A stretch of DNA of 64,000 nt from an uncultured Dysgonomonas sp. Lineage in GTDB: Bacteria; Bacteroidota; Bacteroidia; Bacteroidales; Dysgonomonadaceae. This document shows, piece by piece, positions 34,918 through 43,987 of the stretch (the stretch's first letter is position 1; the number at the start of each line of letters is the position of its first letter). The stretch covers positions 24,506 through 88,505 of the forward strand of contig USOX01000012.1 of NCBI GenBank assembly GCA_900556485.1, given 5' to 3'. The position numbers and the translations under genes are program-made. Below the pieces are notes generated by a model. The model saw only the letters and a list, made by a program, of their open reading frames with translations. It was not told the DNA's origin and searched no databases.

Positions 34918-36984
34918 ATGCCAAGGAACTTATTGATAGTAAAAATACTTATTGTTCATTTTTTCTTATCTATCACGAGTGCTATTACAGCGCAGAAGAA
35001 ATATGGAGAAGAACATGTAGAAGAATCATATACTCTTACTACATTAGAGCAGACTATAGATCATTTTGGATTTTATTTCCCTTATAAGGAAACATTAAAG
35101 TATAAAGAAGACTGGATAACGATAACTCCGATAGAAGGACGTGAGGATTATTATAATATATCTGTAACCGAAAATGAGAGTGACCTTCCGCGCAAGGCAG
35201 AAATATTCTATAAGGCCAATTGGGGGACTATTACGATACATATTATTCAGGAGGGGCAGGATATTACTTCGAAGTTTGAGTGTAAAGAATTGAGAAGACA
35301 ACTAAAAGAAATGAAGCTTATACCAGATGATAAACTAATTCGTTTTAGGGATGTAAAAGATATAGAAAATTTGGATTTGAGAAATATAAGGTCGTCTGCC
35401 GGTTTGGAATATTTTGTATCTCTAAAATCTATTAATCTAACCCACCATTCGCTTTACTCAAATAAGGATAGCCTTGAGCTTAATTTCTGGAATAATAAAA
35501 AGCTAAAATATATTGAATGCTATGGAAAGGCTATAAAAAGTATTAATGTAAATGAATGTACAGATTTGGAAGAATTGCACTGTGTAAGGACTCACCTCGA
35601 TACGATAAATGTCAGCAAAAACTATAAACTTCGTAAACTAATAGCAAAGAATAATATTGATTGGGGAGTTTCCAGAAAAGGAAGGAGAAGAAAAGAAATA
35701 GAAAAAGGTTTATGTGCAATAGTATTACCTAAACTGGGTAAAGAAGAATCCCAATTAGAAGAATTGAACTGCGAATATGGATTACTAACAAGATTAGAAT
35801 TATACAAATGCCCTAATCTAAAAAAAGTAAATTGTGGCAGAAACCGCATTACAGATTTAGAGTTGCAAGAATGTTCTCAATTAACAGATTTAAGGTGTTC
35901 CAATAATAAAATTGAATATTTGGATTTAAAGGACTGTGTAAATCTTGATACATTGATATGTCAAAATTCGTCTATAAAAAAAATTAGATTTGCGAAGAAT
36001 AATAAGTTGAGGTATATAGATTGTTCGATAAATGAGATTTATGAGTTGGATACAGAGAAACTCAAGGATTTAGAGATTTTGGATTGCTCACTTAATCTGT
36101 TGGCATCATTGGATTTATCAGCGAATACGAGCTTGCAGGAATTATACTGTAGAGGGAGCTGGAACAAATATTCATTATTGAAAGATATAATATTTCCTGA
36201 TAATAGAAGGACTGAAAAAGGGCTAACGAAAATTGTTATACAAAATCAGCCATTAGAAACGATTAATTTAAGTAAGAATCCCTACTTAGAGCAATTGAAT
36301 TGTTCATATAATAAGCTTAAAGAAATTGATCTGATGAATAATCTTAACTTAGAGAAACTTGATTGCAGAGGAAACTATATCCGTAAATTAGACTTAAAGA
36401 ATAATAAAAAATTGACACAGATAGAATGTGGGACTCAGGATTATTCGTGGATAGTAAAGGCAGGTAAAGTTAGAGAAAATCAGTTAACTCATTTGTTCCT
36501 TCCTGATCAGAAAGATAATGAGACTGGAACTAGGTTGAAGAGACTGGATATATCAGATTCCCGTTTGAAAACTCCAATAGATTTAAAGGCTTTACCTGAG
36601 CTGGAATATCTTGATTATTCGGATAATGGATTGAAAATGCTGGACGTAAGTCATAATCCAAACCTAATAGCTTTAGCCTGCTATAGCAATAAACTAAAAA
36701 CATTGGATGTATCAAAGAATCCGAATCTCAAATTTTTGAATATAGGCTGGAATAATATAAAGGAAATAGATTTGCGTAATAATAAAGCGCTAAAGACTGT
36801 TTATTGTGTTGTATTTTTACCCCCGAAGGGTATGAATCTGACTGTATATGTACCTGTTGATTATAGAAATACCATAGAATTTCTCGATAATCAACGTCTT
36901 GAAAATGGATGGATGTATCTGACGAGATCTCCGGATGAGGACTATTTTGTTACGCCGGAATATATTATATTGAAGAAGAAATGA
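34918..36984 (+). CDS. Secreted BACON-like plus leucine-rich repeat protein
   Basis: 688 aa with a signal peptide (MPRNLLIVKILIVHFFLSITSAITAQ). Residues about 55-125 look like a BACON domain (DWITITPIEG...YYNISVTENESD...KAEIFYKANWGTITIHIIQEGQ). From about 160 to 650 there are roughly 20 leucine-rich repeats of the LEELNC..N.L..L.L..C type, many with Cys or Asn at the turn (LKKVNCGRNRITDLELQECSQ; LEYLDYSDNGLKMLDVSHN). Such proteins are displayed on the surface of Bacteroidetes and bind proteins or glycans. Codon use is more AT-rich than that of its neighbours. No partner gene is obvious. Confidence 0.85.
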   Translation: MPRNLLIVKILIVHFFLSITSAITAQKKYGEEHVEESYTLTTLEQTIDHFGFYFPYKETLKYKEDWITITPIEGREDYYNISVTENESDLPRKAEIFYKANWGTITIHIIQEGQDITSKFECKELRRQLKEMKLIPDDKLIRFRDVKDIENLDLRNIRSSAGLEYFVSLKSINLTHHSLYSNKDSLELNFWNNKKLKYIECYGKAIKSINVNECTDLEELHCVRTHLDTINVSKNYKLRKLIAKNNIDWGVSRKGRRRKEIEKGLCAIVLPKLGKEESQLEELNCEYGLLTRLELYKCPNLKKVNCGRNRITDLELQECSQLTDLRCSNNKIEYLDLKDCVNLDTLICQNSSIKKIRFAKNNKLRYIDCSINEIYELDTEKLKDLEILDCSLNLLASLDLSANTSLQELYCRGSWNKYSLLKDIIFPDNRRTEKGLTKIVIQNQPLETINLSKNPYLEQLNCSYNKLKEIDLMNNLNLEKLDCRGNYIRKLDLKNNKKLTQIECGTQDYSWIVKAGKVRENQLTHLFLPDQKDNETGTRLKRLDISDSRLKTPIDLKALPELEYLDYSDNGLKMLDVSHNPNLIALACYSNKLKTLDVSKNPNLKFLNIGWNNIKEIDLRNNKALKTVYCVVFLPPKGMNLTVYVPVDYRNTIEFLDNQRLENGWMYLTRSPDEDYFVTPEYIILKKK

Positions 36985-37055
36985 AAAGTAAAAAATAATA
37001 AGGACTCATAAATTATTAATAATTCTTCATTATTCACTTTTCATTATTCATTCTA
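36985..37055. repeat. TTCATTATTCACTTTTCATT-type palindromic repeat between convergent genes
   Basis: atgaaaagtaaaaaataat on one side and attattcacttttcattattcatt on the other form a long AT-rich imperfect hairpin. It belongs to the same family as 44885-44958 and 45957-46045 and probably terminates both flanking genes. Confidence 0.55.
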
Positions 37056-38012
37056 TTACAGTCCCGTAGGATAAAAAGCCGGCGGCTCCCATTTTATATT
37101 ACGTATAAGTTTGGGGGCAATGCGGAAACGTTTTACAAAGCTGATTTGGAGCGAGCCTGTATCGAAGCTTAGTTTGTCTTTGTCTTCGAAATGGACATAA
37201 ACCCTGTTGTTTACACCGGAGAGGGCAATAGACCAAGTATCGCTGTTGTATCCCATAGACATACGGGGGAAAAGTGAGGGATAAACTTCTACTTTGCGTA
37301 TTTTCAGAGATTCAGTTCCCAAATTAACACCTACCGAAAATGAGCCTGAGAGATAGAAGTTTTTCTTAAAAACCCATGTGTATGCATATCCGCCACTGAC
37401 GCCTATTTGGTAATTATTCAGCTTGTTGGGTATGCTTTCTACAATGGTACTATCGGAGAAGGCTTGGTTATAGTAAATGCCTCCACCAAGTAAAAAACTT
37501 CCTGCTGATTTTAATTGCTTTTCGTTCTGGCTAAAGGCTGCTTTATATGAGAATTTACGCCCGTTGAAAACATATTGCCCGAAAATGCCGTATTGTTTCA
37601 GCCTGATATCGGGAAAAAGTGTGTATACTCCATCTTTATCTTCGTCTTCGGTGAAGAATCCTTTATAATCCTGAAAAAAGAAATCCATTACAAACTTTCG
37701 GCCATAGTAATGATATTGGAAATCGATCGAACGTGTCTTTCCCTTTTTCTTATTCCGCATAAAATCAAAGCCATACCCCCCACTGAGAGATATATTTTTC
37801 CACGTTATCCCTAAGCCTATACCAAATGGATTGTTGGGACGATAAGTAACTTCCTCATCGTGGTCTCCTATTTCGTGCGAGAGGGCAGTAAATTTGTCAT
37901 AGACATAAGGACGCAACGCAAGCTCCTGCTCGAAAAAGCCGATATATGTGCTATCGGTTTGTGCCGGGCAAAGGCATGGGAATAATAGGAAGAAGAAAAG
38001 TATTTTTTTCAA
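37056..38012 (-). CDS. DUF4421 family outer-membrane-associated protein
   Basis: 318 aa with a short signal peptide (MKKILFFFLLFPCLCPAQ). The mature chain begins with the DUF4421 pattern YIGFFEQELALRPYVYDKFTAL and continues as beta strands (GIGLGITWKNISLSGGYGFDFM, YHYYGRKFVMDFFFQDYKGFF, FLLGGGIYYNQAF, YAYTWVFKKNFYLSGSFSVGVNLG). This suggests an outer-membrane barrel or a protein tightly associated with it. The family is uncharacterised and frequent in Bacteroidales. It is followed by an AT-rich palindromic repeat and preceded by a long hairpin, so it is probably expressed alone. Confidence 0.8.
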   Translation of the reverse strand: MKKILFFFLLFPCLCPAQTDSTYIGFFEQELALRPYVYDKFTALSHEIGDHDEEVTYRPNNPFGIGLGITWKNISLSGGYGFDFMRNKKKGKTRSIDFQYHYYGRKFVMDFFFQDYKGFFTEDEDKDGVYTLFPDIRLKQYGIFGQYVFNGRKFSYKAAFSQNEKQLKSAGSFLLGGGIYYNQAFSDSTIVESIPNKLNNYQIGVSGGYAYTWVFKKNFYLSGSFSVGVNLGTESLKIRKVEVYPSLFPRMSMGYNSDTWSIALSGVNNRVYVHFEDKDKLSFDTGSLQISFVKRFRIAPKLIRNIKWEPPAFYPTGL

Positions 38013-38036
38013 GATTATGAGAAATTTCAGGATTTC

Positions 38037-38115
38037 ATAATTCCAAGATTTCAGATTTCAAGATTTTGCTGACACATGTATTTTGAAATCTTGAAATTTG
38101 AAATCTTGGAATTAT
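38037..38115. repeat. 30-bp near-perfect inverted repeat between minus-strand genes
   Basis: The left arm 38037-38066 (begins ATAATTCCAAGATTTCAG) and right arm 38086-38115 (ends AAATCTTGGAATTAT) are complementary over 30 bp with a single G-U type difference and a 19-nt loop. It sits between the iron alcohol dehydrogenase stop (38142) and the DUF4421 start and would form a very long hairpin in the transcript. Confidence 0.8.
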
Positions 38116-38141
38116 ATTTTTAAACTTTAAATATTTAAAGA

Positions 38142-39299
38142 TTATTGTCTCAGCTCCAATATTTTTTTCACCACATCGGCTGTTATATTGTGACATTCGC
38201 CAAGTTTCCAGCCACGTTGAGCCATGCGGTTGGTTACCTTTTCCACAGCTTCTGCTCCAAGTTCGTAGTCGGACAGGTGAGTTTTTACTTCCATCGTTTC
38301 GAAAAAGTTTTCCACAGCCTTTATTGTTTTGTCAATAAGTTCGTTAGGCGATGAGGCTTCTACCCCGAAAACTTCCCTGCCCAGACGTGCTATCTTCTTG
38401 GTTTTTTGCTCTTTTAGTACAGTCATTACACCCGGTAATACAATAGCAAGGGTTTGTGCGTGATCGATACCGTAGAATGCTGTGATCTCGTGCCCTATCA
38501 TATGTGTTGCCCAGTCTTGAGGAACTCCGCAGTTTATCCATCCGTTCAGCGCCCATGTAGAAGCCCACATCAGATTGGCTCTTACATCATAATCGGTAGG
38601 GTTTACCAAGGCTTTAGGACCTTCCGAAACTAATGTTTTCAGTATGGCTTCTGCCATGAGGTCTTGCAACAAGGAGTCGCCTTCATAATGAGTCAGGTAT
38701 TGTTCCATAACGTGAACAAAGGCATCTACAACACCATTGCCAACTTGACGGATAGGGAGGGTATATGTTACAGTAGGGTCAAGCACAGAAAACAGAGGGA
38801 ATGTAAGAGGCGAATTGAAAGCCAGTTTTTCTTCTGTTGCTGCTTTGGTAATTACTCCGCCGGAATTCATTTCCGAACCTGTAGCGGGCAGGGTGATAAT
38901 GTCGGCAAAAGGCATGGCTTTTGTAATTTCGCTGCCTTTGGATAATATTTGCCAAGGATCGTCTCCGTCGAAGTATACTGCTGCTGCTATAAATTTGGTG
39001 GCATCGAGTACCGAGCCTCCTCCGACAGACAGGATGAAGTTTATGCCTTTTTCTTTGATCATCTCTACTGCTTTCATACAGGTTTCGTAGTGGGGATTAG
39101 GTTCGATTCCTGCAAATTCGTAAAACTCGAAGCCTGCCAGTGCTTTTACAGCCTGATCGTATACGCCGTTTCTCTTGATGCTGCCTCCGCCGTATGTCAT
39201 CAGCACTTTGCTGCCTTGTGGTATTTCGTTAGCTATATTCTTGATTGTATCTTTCCCGAAAATGATTTTTACGGGATTGGAATAAGTGAAATTTTCCAT
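38142..39299 (-). CDS. Iron-containing alcohol dehydrogenase (YqhD/BDH type)
   Basis: 385 aa, cytoplasmic. The N-terminus ENFTYSNPVKIIFGKDTIK and the nucleotide site FILSVGGGSVLDATKFIA (about 92-110) mark the NADPH-preferring YqhD/butanol dehydrogenase branch of the iron-dependent family. Metal ligands are expected in NGVVDAFVHVMEQYLTH (Asp, His) and GHEITAFYGIDHAQTLAIVLP (His, His). It reduces short-chain aldehydes, including toxic ones such as methylglyoxal-derived or lipid aldehydes, with NADPH. No operon partner: the gene is bracketed by a long hairpin and the MITE-like element. Confidence 0.92.
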   Translation of the reverse strand: MENFTYSNPVKIIFGKDTIKNIANEIPQGSKVLMTYGGGSIKRNGVYDQAVKALAGFEFYEFAGIEPNPHYETCMKAVEMIKEKGINFILSVGGGSVLDATKFIAAAVYFDGDDPWQILSKGSEITKAMPFADIITLPATGSEMNSGGVITKAATEEKLAFNSPLTFPLFSVLDPTVTYTLPIRQVGNGVVDAFVHVMEQYLTHYEGDSLLQDLMAEAILKTLVSEGPKALVNPTDYDVRANLMWASTWALNGWINCGVPQDWATHMIGHEITAFYGIDHAQTLAIVLPGVMTVLKEQKTKKIARLGREVFGVEASSPNELIDKTIKAVENFFETMEVKTHLSDYELGAEAVEKVTNRMAQRGWKLGECHNITADVVKKILELRQ

Positions 39300-39482
39300 A
39301 TGCTACTATTTTTATAATGATTTGATGGTATATTTTAACTGTACTTTTACTGTTGTCTTTCTATTCTTAAATTAAGTTCTTCGGAAGTATAACACCAAAA
39401 GTAGACAATTATATTATCTGCACCAAAGAAATCTTTTTTCTCCTCCGAAAATTTTAAACAGCTTCTTATTTAATGTACTTTT

Positions 39483-40071
39483 GTAACTTACGACAATCGG
39501 TAGTTGGATAGTAGTAAAAATCGTTCTTTTAAATTATACTGCGCGCAATCGCAGATTGCTTGCCTTACTTTTGGCCAAATTCCCAAAAGTAAGCAAAAAC
39601 TCTTTTGCGCCCCGCCTCGCCGTACGACCCACCATCATCTTGTCGGCTGAATGAAGTGAAGCTAGAACCAATCTTTTTGATATTTAAGAAGGTTTCTAAA
39701 ACAGCATCCCCACTTCATTCTACGCCCCCTTCGATGGGTAGGTACCCCGTACGCTCTCCTAACGGCGCTAAAGCAAAGCCACGACAAGAGAAGTGCATCG
39801 AAGTTCTTGTGGTGCGTCAGCCTTCTGTGCATAAAGTCCCGCCGCTACCGCGCGAATCCTTTCGCGTGAGTAATTAAGTCACGCGATGCAATCGCGCGAC
39901 AGCAAAAGGGCTCAGCACTAGCCTTTTGCCTTCTTTTGGGCAATGCCAAAAGAAGGGGCAAGCCCAGGAGGGCGCGGCAGTTATGAGCTAAAAGATTTAA
40001 ATTATAGCTAAAAATGCTGCTATGCATAATTTAAAAGAACATATAACTGAACTACCGATTTGCATAACTTA
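39483..40071. mobile_element. MITE-like non-autonomous element with about 50-bp terminal inverted repeats
   Basis: The left end (39483-39538) contains AATCGGTAGTT and GTTCTTTTAAATTATA. The right end (40024-40071) contains the complements TATGCATAATTTAAAAGAAC and ACTACCGATT. The roughly 590-bp interior is GC-richer than its surroundings and holds paired CTTACTTTTGG/CCAAAAGTAAG and CTTCTTTTGG/CCAAAAGAAG hairpins and a family A palindrome (39843-39903). It has no convincing ORF; a 90-codon plus-strand frame has the skewed composition of structured DNA. Partial copies of the right end lie at 32740-32812 and 46580-46706. It ends 27 bp before menF. I could not define a target duplication. Confidence 0.65.
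39843..39903. repeat. Palindromic repeat family A, copy inside the MITE-like element
   Basis: GCTACCGCGCGAATCCTTTC...TAATTAAGTCACGCGATGCAATCGCGCGACAGC. The right arm is intact, while the left arm has changed to CGCGAATCCTTTCGCG, so pairing is partial. Confidence 0.75.
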
Positions 40072-40097
40072 TTAAAATAACAACAGTTATACAAGAA

Positions 40098-41189
40098 ATG
40101 GACTTTCATCAAAATTTTGATTATAAGATTTTTGACTCTCTGATAAGCAGTAATATACACTTCGCTATATATCGTTTTCCCGGTGGACAGGATATTCACT
40201 TTATATTGCAAGAATCTACGACCACAGAAACTATCAATTCTTTTGCAGAACTGGGAGGTAAATTAGGTTTTGTAGTAGCGCCTTTCCGTATTACGGAGAA
40301 AACGCCAATAGATGTTATTCGTCCCGAAATTGTGTTGAAGGGAGAAAAAGCTATTTTTGAGTATTTGGCTAATAAAAAGACGAATATTGTTGAGGAAAAG
40401 GTAACTCAGTTAACCAGCAGCAACGCAGATACGAAAGAGAATTATTCATCAAAATTTGATATCTTCCATTCAGCTTTGACAGAAGGACAATTTCAGAAGC
40501 TGGTTTTGTCTCGAACGGCTGATTATGAGAAAGGTACAAGCTTCTCAGCAGGTGAGTCATTTAAAAGAGCCTGTGAGAAATTTCCGTATAACTTTATATT
40601 CCTGAGCCATACGCCGAAAACCGGTACATGGATGGGTATTTCGCCCGAATTGCTAGTCTCGGAGAAAGACGGGATTGGTAAGACTGTAGCTTTGGCAGGA
40701 ACAAAGGAACTGTCTGCCGAATGGGACGAAAAAAATCGCCGCGAACAGCAAATAGTGGTAGATTATATGCAGCAACAGCTCAAAAAGGCAGATTATGAGT
40801 TTTCGGAAACAGAACCTTTTACCGTGCAATCGGGAAATATCAATCATCTGAAAACGGAGTTTACATTCGATATGAGCAACAGAAGTAGGATAGGCGAATT
40901 ATTGTCTTTGCTTCATCCGAGTCCGGCTGTTTGCGGCTTTCCGAAAGAAGAGGCTTTCGATTTTATCTGTCGTAATGAGGGGTATGAGCGTTCTTATTAT
41001 TCCGGTTTTGTAGGGCCTTTGGGTATAGATGGAGGAAGCGACTTATATGTCAATCTGCGTTGTATGCAGATAGGGCAAGAAACCTTAAGGCTATATGCCG
41101 GAGGAGGGCTTTTGCCTTCATCAGATATGCATTTGGAATGGAACGAAACGGAGAATAAGTTGCAAACGATATTGAGTGTTTTGAGGTAG
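40098..41189 (+). CDS. menF: Isochorismate synthase
   Basis: 363 aa, a chorismate-binding enzyme of the MenF/EntC family, shorter at the N-terminus than the E. coli enzyme as is usual in Bacteroidetes. Key segments: KLVLSRTADY, WMGISPELLVSEKDGIGKTVALAGTKEL (with the GTK/AGT substrate loop), EKNRREQQIVVDYMQQQL with the conserved metal-binding Glu, LLSLLHPSPAVCGFPKEEAFDFI, and ERSYYSGFVGPLGIDG. It converts chorismate to isochorismate, the first step of menaquinone synthesis. menD follows 78 bp downstream. Its start lies 27 bp after the MITE-like element, so its promoter must lie within or overlap that element. Confidence 0.93.
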   Translation: MDFHQNFDYKIFDSLISSNIHFAIYRFPGGQDIHFILQESTTTETINSFAELGGKLGFVVAPFRITEKTPIDVIRPEIVLKGEKAIFEYLANKKTNIVEEKVTQLTSSNADTKENYSSKFDIFHSALTEGQFQKLVLSRTADYEKGTSFSAGESFKRACEKFPYNFIFLSHTPKTGTWMGISPELLVSEKDGIGKTVALAGTKELSAEWDEKNRREQQIVVDYMQQQLKKADYEFSETEPFTVQSGNINHLKTEFTFDMSNRSRIGELLSLLHPSPAVCGFPKEEAFDFICRNEGYERSYYSGFVGPLGIDGGSDLYVNLRCMQIGQETLRLYAGGGLLPSSDMHLEWNETENKLQTILSVLR

Positions 41190-41219
41190 GAGGTTATTTA
41201 AACTACAATAGCACGGTAG

Positions 41220-41262
41220 CGAGCCAACATTCATAACTTATAATTCATAACTCATAATTCAA
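41220..41262. repeat. Unpaired arm of the CATAACTCATAATTC repeat family between menF and menD
   Basis: attcataacttataattcataactcataattc contains three tandem variants of the unit seen as a perfect hairpin at 2993-3039. It ends directly before the menD start. Confidence 0.5.
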
Positions 41263-41267
41263 ATCTC

Positions 41268-42932
41268 ATGTTTTCTGTAAAAAAAAATGTACTTCAAACA
41301 GTAGCCATGCTCAAAGCTTTTGGCGTGCGGCATGTTGTTGTTTCGCCCGGATCGCGTAATGCGCCTCTGATGCAGACCTTTTCGCAGGAACCGGCTTTTG
41401 AGTGCCATGTAATTGTGGATGAGCGCAATGCAGCTTTTTATGCATTGGGAATTATTCAGCGCACACAAAAGCCTGTGGTAGTGTGTTGCACGTCAGGGAC
41501 AGCCTTGCTGAATTTTGCTCCGGCAGTGGCAGAAGCATATTATCAGCAGTTGCCGCTGATTGTGGTTTCGGCAGACCGTTCACCTGAGTGGATCGGGCAG
41601 ATGGATGGACAGACTTTACCTCAACCAAATGCTTTCGGAAGTATGTCGAAAAAGTCAGTTAATTTGCCGGAAATACAATCGGAACAAGATATATGGTTTT
41701 GCAACCGCCTTCTGAATGAAGCTTTTTTGGAGAGTGTGGCTAATGCGCCCGGCCCCGTGCATATAAATGTACCTATATCCGAGCCTTTGTTTGATTATTC
41801 AGTAGAGGCTTTGCCCGAAGTGAGGCTAATAAACCGTCCCCGTTCGCAGAAAAAGACGGATATAGAAACTCTTTCGCAGGAATGGAAATCATTGTGTAAA
41901 AGAATGATAATAGTAGGTCAATTACCATACAATGAAAGATTGACTGACGAATTGGAACGATTAGTGCAACGTGGTGATTGTGTTGTTATTACTGAGCAGT
42001 TGTCTAACAGCGTATCGCCTCTTTTTATTTCCAACTTTGATGCAATGCTTTACGCTATTCCGAATGAGGAGAAAGAGGGTTTTGCACCTGATTTGGTGAT
42101 TACTATCGGTGGGCATATCGTATCCAAAAGACTGAAACACTTCTTGAGGGCAAATAAGCTTCAGAGACATTGGCATATATCGCAATCGGGTGAGGTGATG
42201 GATTTGTACCAATCGTTAACCGATTTGATAGAGATTGATAATAAACCGTTTCTGAATGATTTATACGGTGCTGTTGTTGTGGAAGATAATAAACCGTTTT
42301 TTGATAGGTGGAAAAATGTGTCGGATAAGATCACGAATCCATCAGCCGGTATACCTTTTTCGGATATTCAGGCAACAGGCAGTTTTTTGAAATTATTACC
42401 TGACAATTCGGCTTTGCATCTGGCAAACAGTTCAACAGTGCGCAATGTGCAGCTATATACAATCGATAAATCTGTAAAGATATATTGTAACCGGGGTACT
42501 AATGGCATCGAAAGTTCTTTGCCTTCGGCTGTGGGTTTTGCATCTGTTTACGAAGGGGTTACTTATCTGATAATAGGAGACCTCAGCTTTTTCTACGGGC
42601 TGAATTCATTATGGAATATTAATCATATCAAAAACTTACGCATCTTGCTTATCAATAATGGAGGGGGTGGCATCTTTCATCTTTTACCCGGACTGAATAG
42701 TGCGCCTTCACTGAAACAATATGTAGCTGCCACACATCATACAGAGGCTAAAGAATGGGCGCAAGCAGCAGGATTGTATTATCTTTCGGCAGAAAATAAA
42801 GAGCAGCTGGATGAGGTTCTACCTCAGTTTGTAGATGAAAGCGAAAATAAGTCTATGTTACTGGAAGTGACAACGGATATGGATATTAGTAAGGCTGTGT
42901 TTAAAGAATATTATCATAGTTTGAAAATATAA
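41268..42932 (+). CDS. menD: SEPHCHC synthase (2-succinyl-5-enolpyruvyl-6-hydroxy-3-cyclohexene-1-carboxylate synthase)
   Basis: 554 aa thiamine-diphosphate enzyme. The N-terminal PYR domain carries VVVSPGSRNAPL (about 23-34) and the catalytic Glu region VIVDERNAAFYALG (about 48-61). The central domain includes NVPISEPLFDYS, and the C-terminal PP domain includes NRGTNGIESSLPSAVGFA. The ThDP-Mg motif GDLSFFYGLNSLWN...LLINNGGGGIFHLLPG follows (about 445-480). It joins 2-oxoglutarate and isochorismate. Cotranscription with menF is likely. The pathway continues with menC, menE and menB at 29-32 kb on the opposite strand; menA and ubiE/menG are not in the window. Confidence 0.95.
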   Translation: MFSVKKNVLQTVAMLKAFGVRHVVVSPGSRNAPLMQTFSQEPAFECHVIVDERNAAFYALGIIQRTQKPVVVCCTSGTALLNFAPAVAEAYYQQLPLIVVSADRSPEWIGQMDGQTLPQPNAFGSMSKKSVNLPEIQSEQDIWFCNRLLNEAFLESVANAPGPVHINVPISEPLFDYSVEALPEVRLINRPRSQKKTDIETLSQEWKSLCKRMIIVGQLPYNERLTDELERLVQRGDCVVITEQLSNSVSPLFISNFDAMLYAIPNEEKEGFAPDLVITIGGHIVSKRLKHFLRANKLQRHWHISQSGEVMDLYQSLTDLIEIDNKPFLNDLYGAVVVEDNKPFFDRWKNVSDKITNPSAGIPFSDIQATGSFLKLLPDNSALHLANSSTVRNVQLYTIDKSVKIYCNRGTNGIESSLPSAVGFASVYEGVTYLIIGDLSFFYGLNSLWNINHIKNLRILLINNGGGGIFHLLPGLNSAPSLKQYVAATHHTEAKEWAQAAGLYYLSAENKEQLDEVLPQFVDESENKSMLLEVTTDMDISKAVFKEYYHSLKI

Positions 42933-43020
42933 GGTGTTTTTATTACCATTCAACGACTTATTCACGGTATATATAATATTTTCACTTTATTTGTATCTGG
43001 GACACCTATAAAGCCACATT

Positions 43021-43914
43021 ATGAAACTCACACTCTACATACTCCTTATATTGATTTCCTATTCATGTTCGGGAACAAGGAAGAATGTATCTCCGCCAGA
43101 TAATACAACAGTTGATACAATCTCTGCAGCCCTCCCAGCTGACACGATAGAACGTAGAGGATATAAGATGATAGACTTTGGTAACGACTCTACATATGTT
43201 TTTCTCAACAGAGGAGGAGATCTTCTTTATAGTGTTGTATACACCTCCGAGCTGAAAAGTGGCGATGTGCATTACAAGATGTACCGAAAAGACAGTTCAT
43301 TATCTCAAATTGCCCATGTGATAGATACAATGTTTTACGATACCATAGAGGTAGGATATATCTATCCCCGTGTAGATTCGTTGACAGAATTTCACCCCAA
43401 TGGGAAACCATCTCGTATTGGTTATAGTCTTTATTCGGAAGAGGAGGGCTTTAAATATCCAACTTCCATCAATCGGGATGCATATATAGAATATGATACA
43501 CTGGGGCGAAAAACGTACCGCATGATTCCCATTAGCCCCGGAGGATGGCTTCACTATGGTGAAACATATCATCCTAATGGCCAATTAGAATCCAGATACG
43601 AACAAGGAGATGTCTATACCTCGGGGGCATTGCTTTGGAAAAAATCGTGGGACGAAAAAGGCCGTCTTATTTCGCAATATAAAACAGAACACTTTTTCCC
43701 CGATTGGGGCGGAAGTTATAACAACCGCTTTACCATAGAAACTACCATCGATTATTATCCGGGTGGAGGCATTAAACAGATATCCAAGCACAAATCTTTT
43801 GTAGAAAGCGAAGAATGTCCTTGCGGAGAATGGGAATATTACAACCGTAAAGGTGAATTGATACGCACACAAAAGTATAAGCCTTGTTATAACTTTAAGC
43901 TGGAATGCGATTAG
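43021..43914 (+). CDS. YwqK-like repeat lipoprotein, first of a tandem pair
   Basis: 297 aa with lipobox SYSC (Cys about 16) after MKLTLYILLILI. It is full of short MORN_2/YwqK-like units such as LTEFHPNGKPSRIGYSLYSEE, GETYHPNGQLESRYEQG, SWDEKGRLISQYKTEHF and YYPGGGIKQISKHKSF, ending with the conserved CPCGEWEYYNRKGEL. Such repeats are beta hairpins; the YwqK label antitoxin in databases is a family name, and no toxin gene lies here. It is probably periplasmic or surface anchored. A paralogue of identical length follows 73 bp downstream. Function unknown. Confidence 0.8.
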   Translation: MKLTLYILLILISYSCSGTRKNVSPPDNTTVDTISAALPADTIERRGYKMIDFGNDSTYVFLNRGGDLLYSVVYTSELKSGDVHYKMYRKDSSLSQIAHVIDTMFYDTIEVGYIYPRVDSLTEFHPNGKPSRIGYSLYSEEEGFKYPTSINRDAYIEYDTLGRKTYRMIPISPGGWLHYGETYHPNGQLESRYEQGDVYTSGALLWKKSWDEKGRLISQYKTEHFFPDWGGSYNNRFTIETTIDYYPGGGIKQISKHKSFVESEECPCGEWEYYNRKGELIRTQKYKPCYNFKLECD

Positions 43915-43987
43915 AAATAAATATCTGTTCTCGATATTACTTCATAAAAAAACTAATAACTAGCTGATATTTATAAAAAGATAGATA

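Noticed and set aside
39605..39877. 90-codon plus-strand ORF inside the MITE-like element
   Set aside because: It spans internal palindromes and has Pro/Ser/Arg skew typical of GC-rich repeat DNA; no domain seen.
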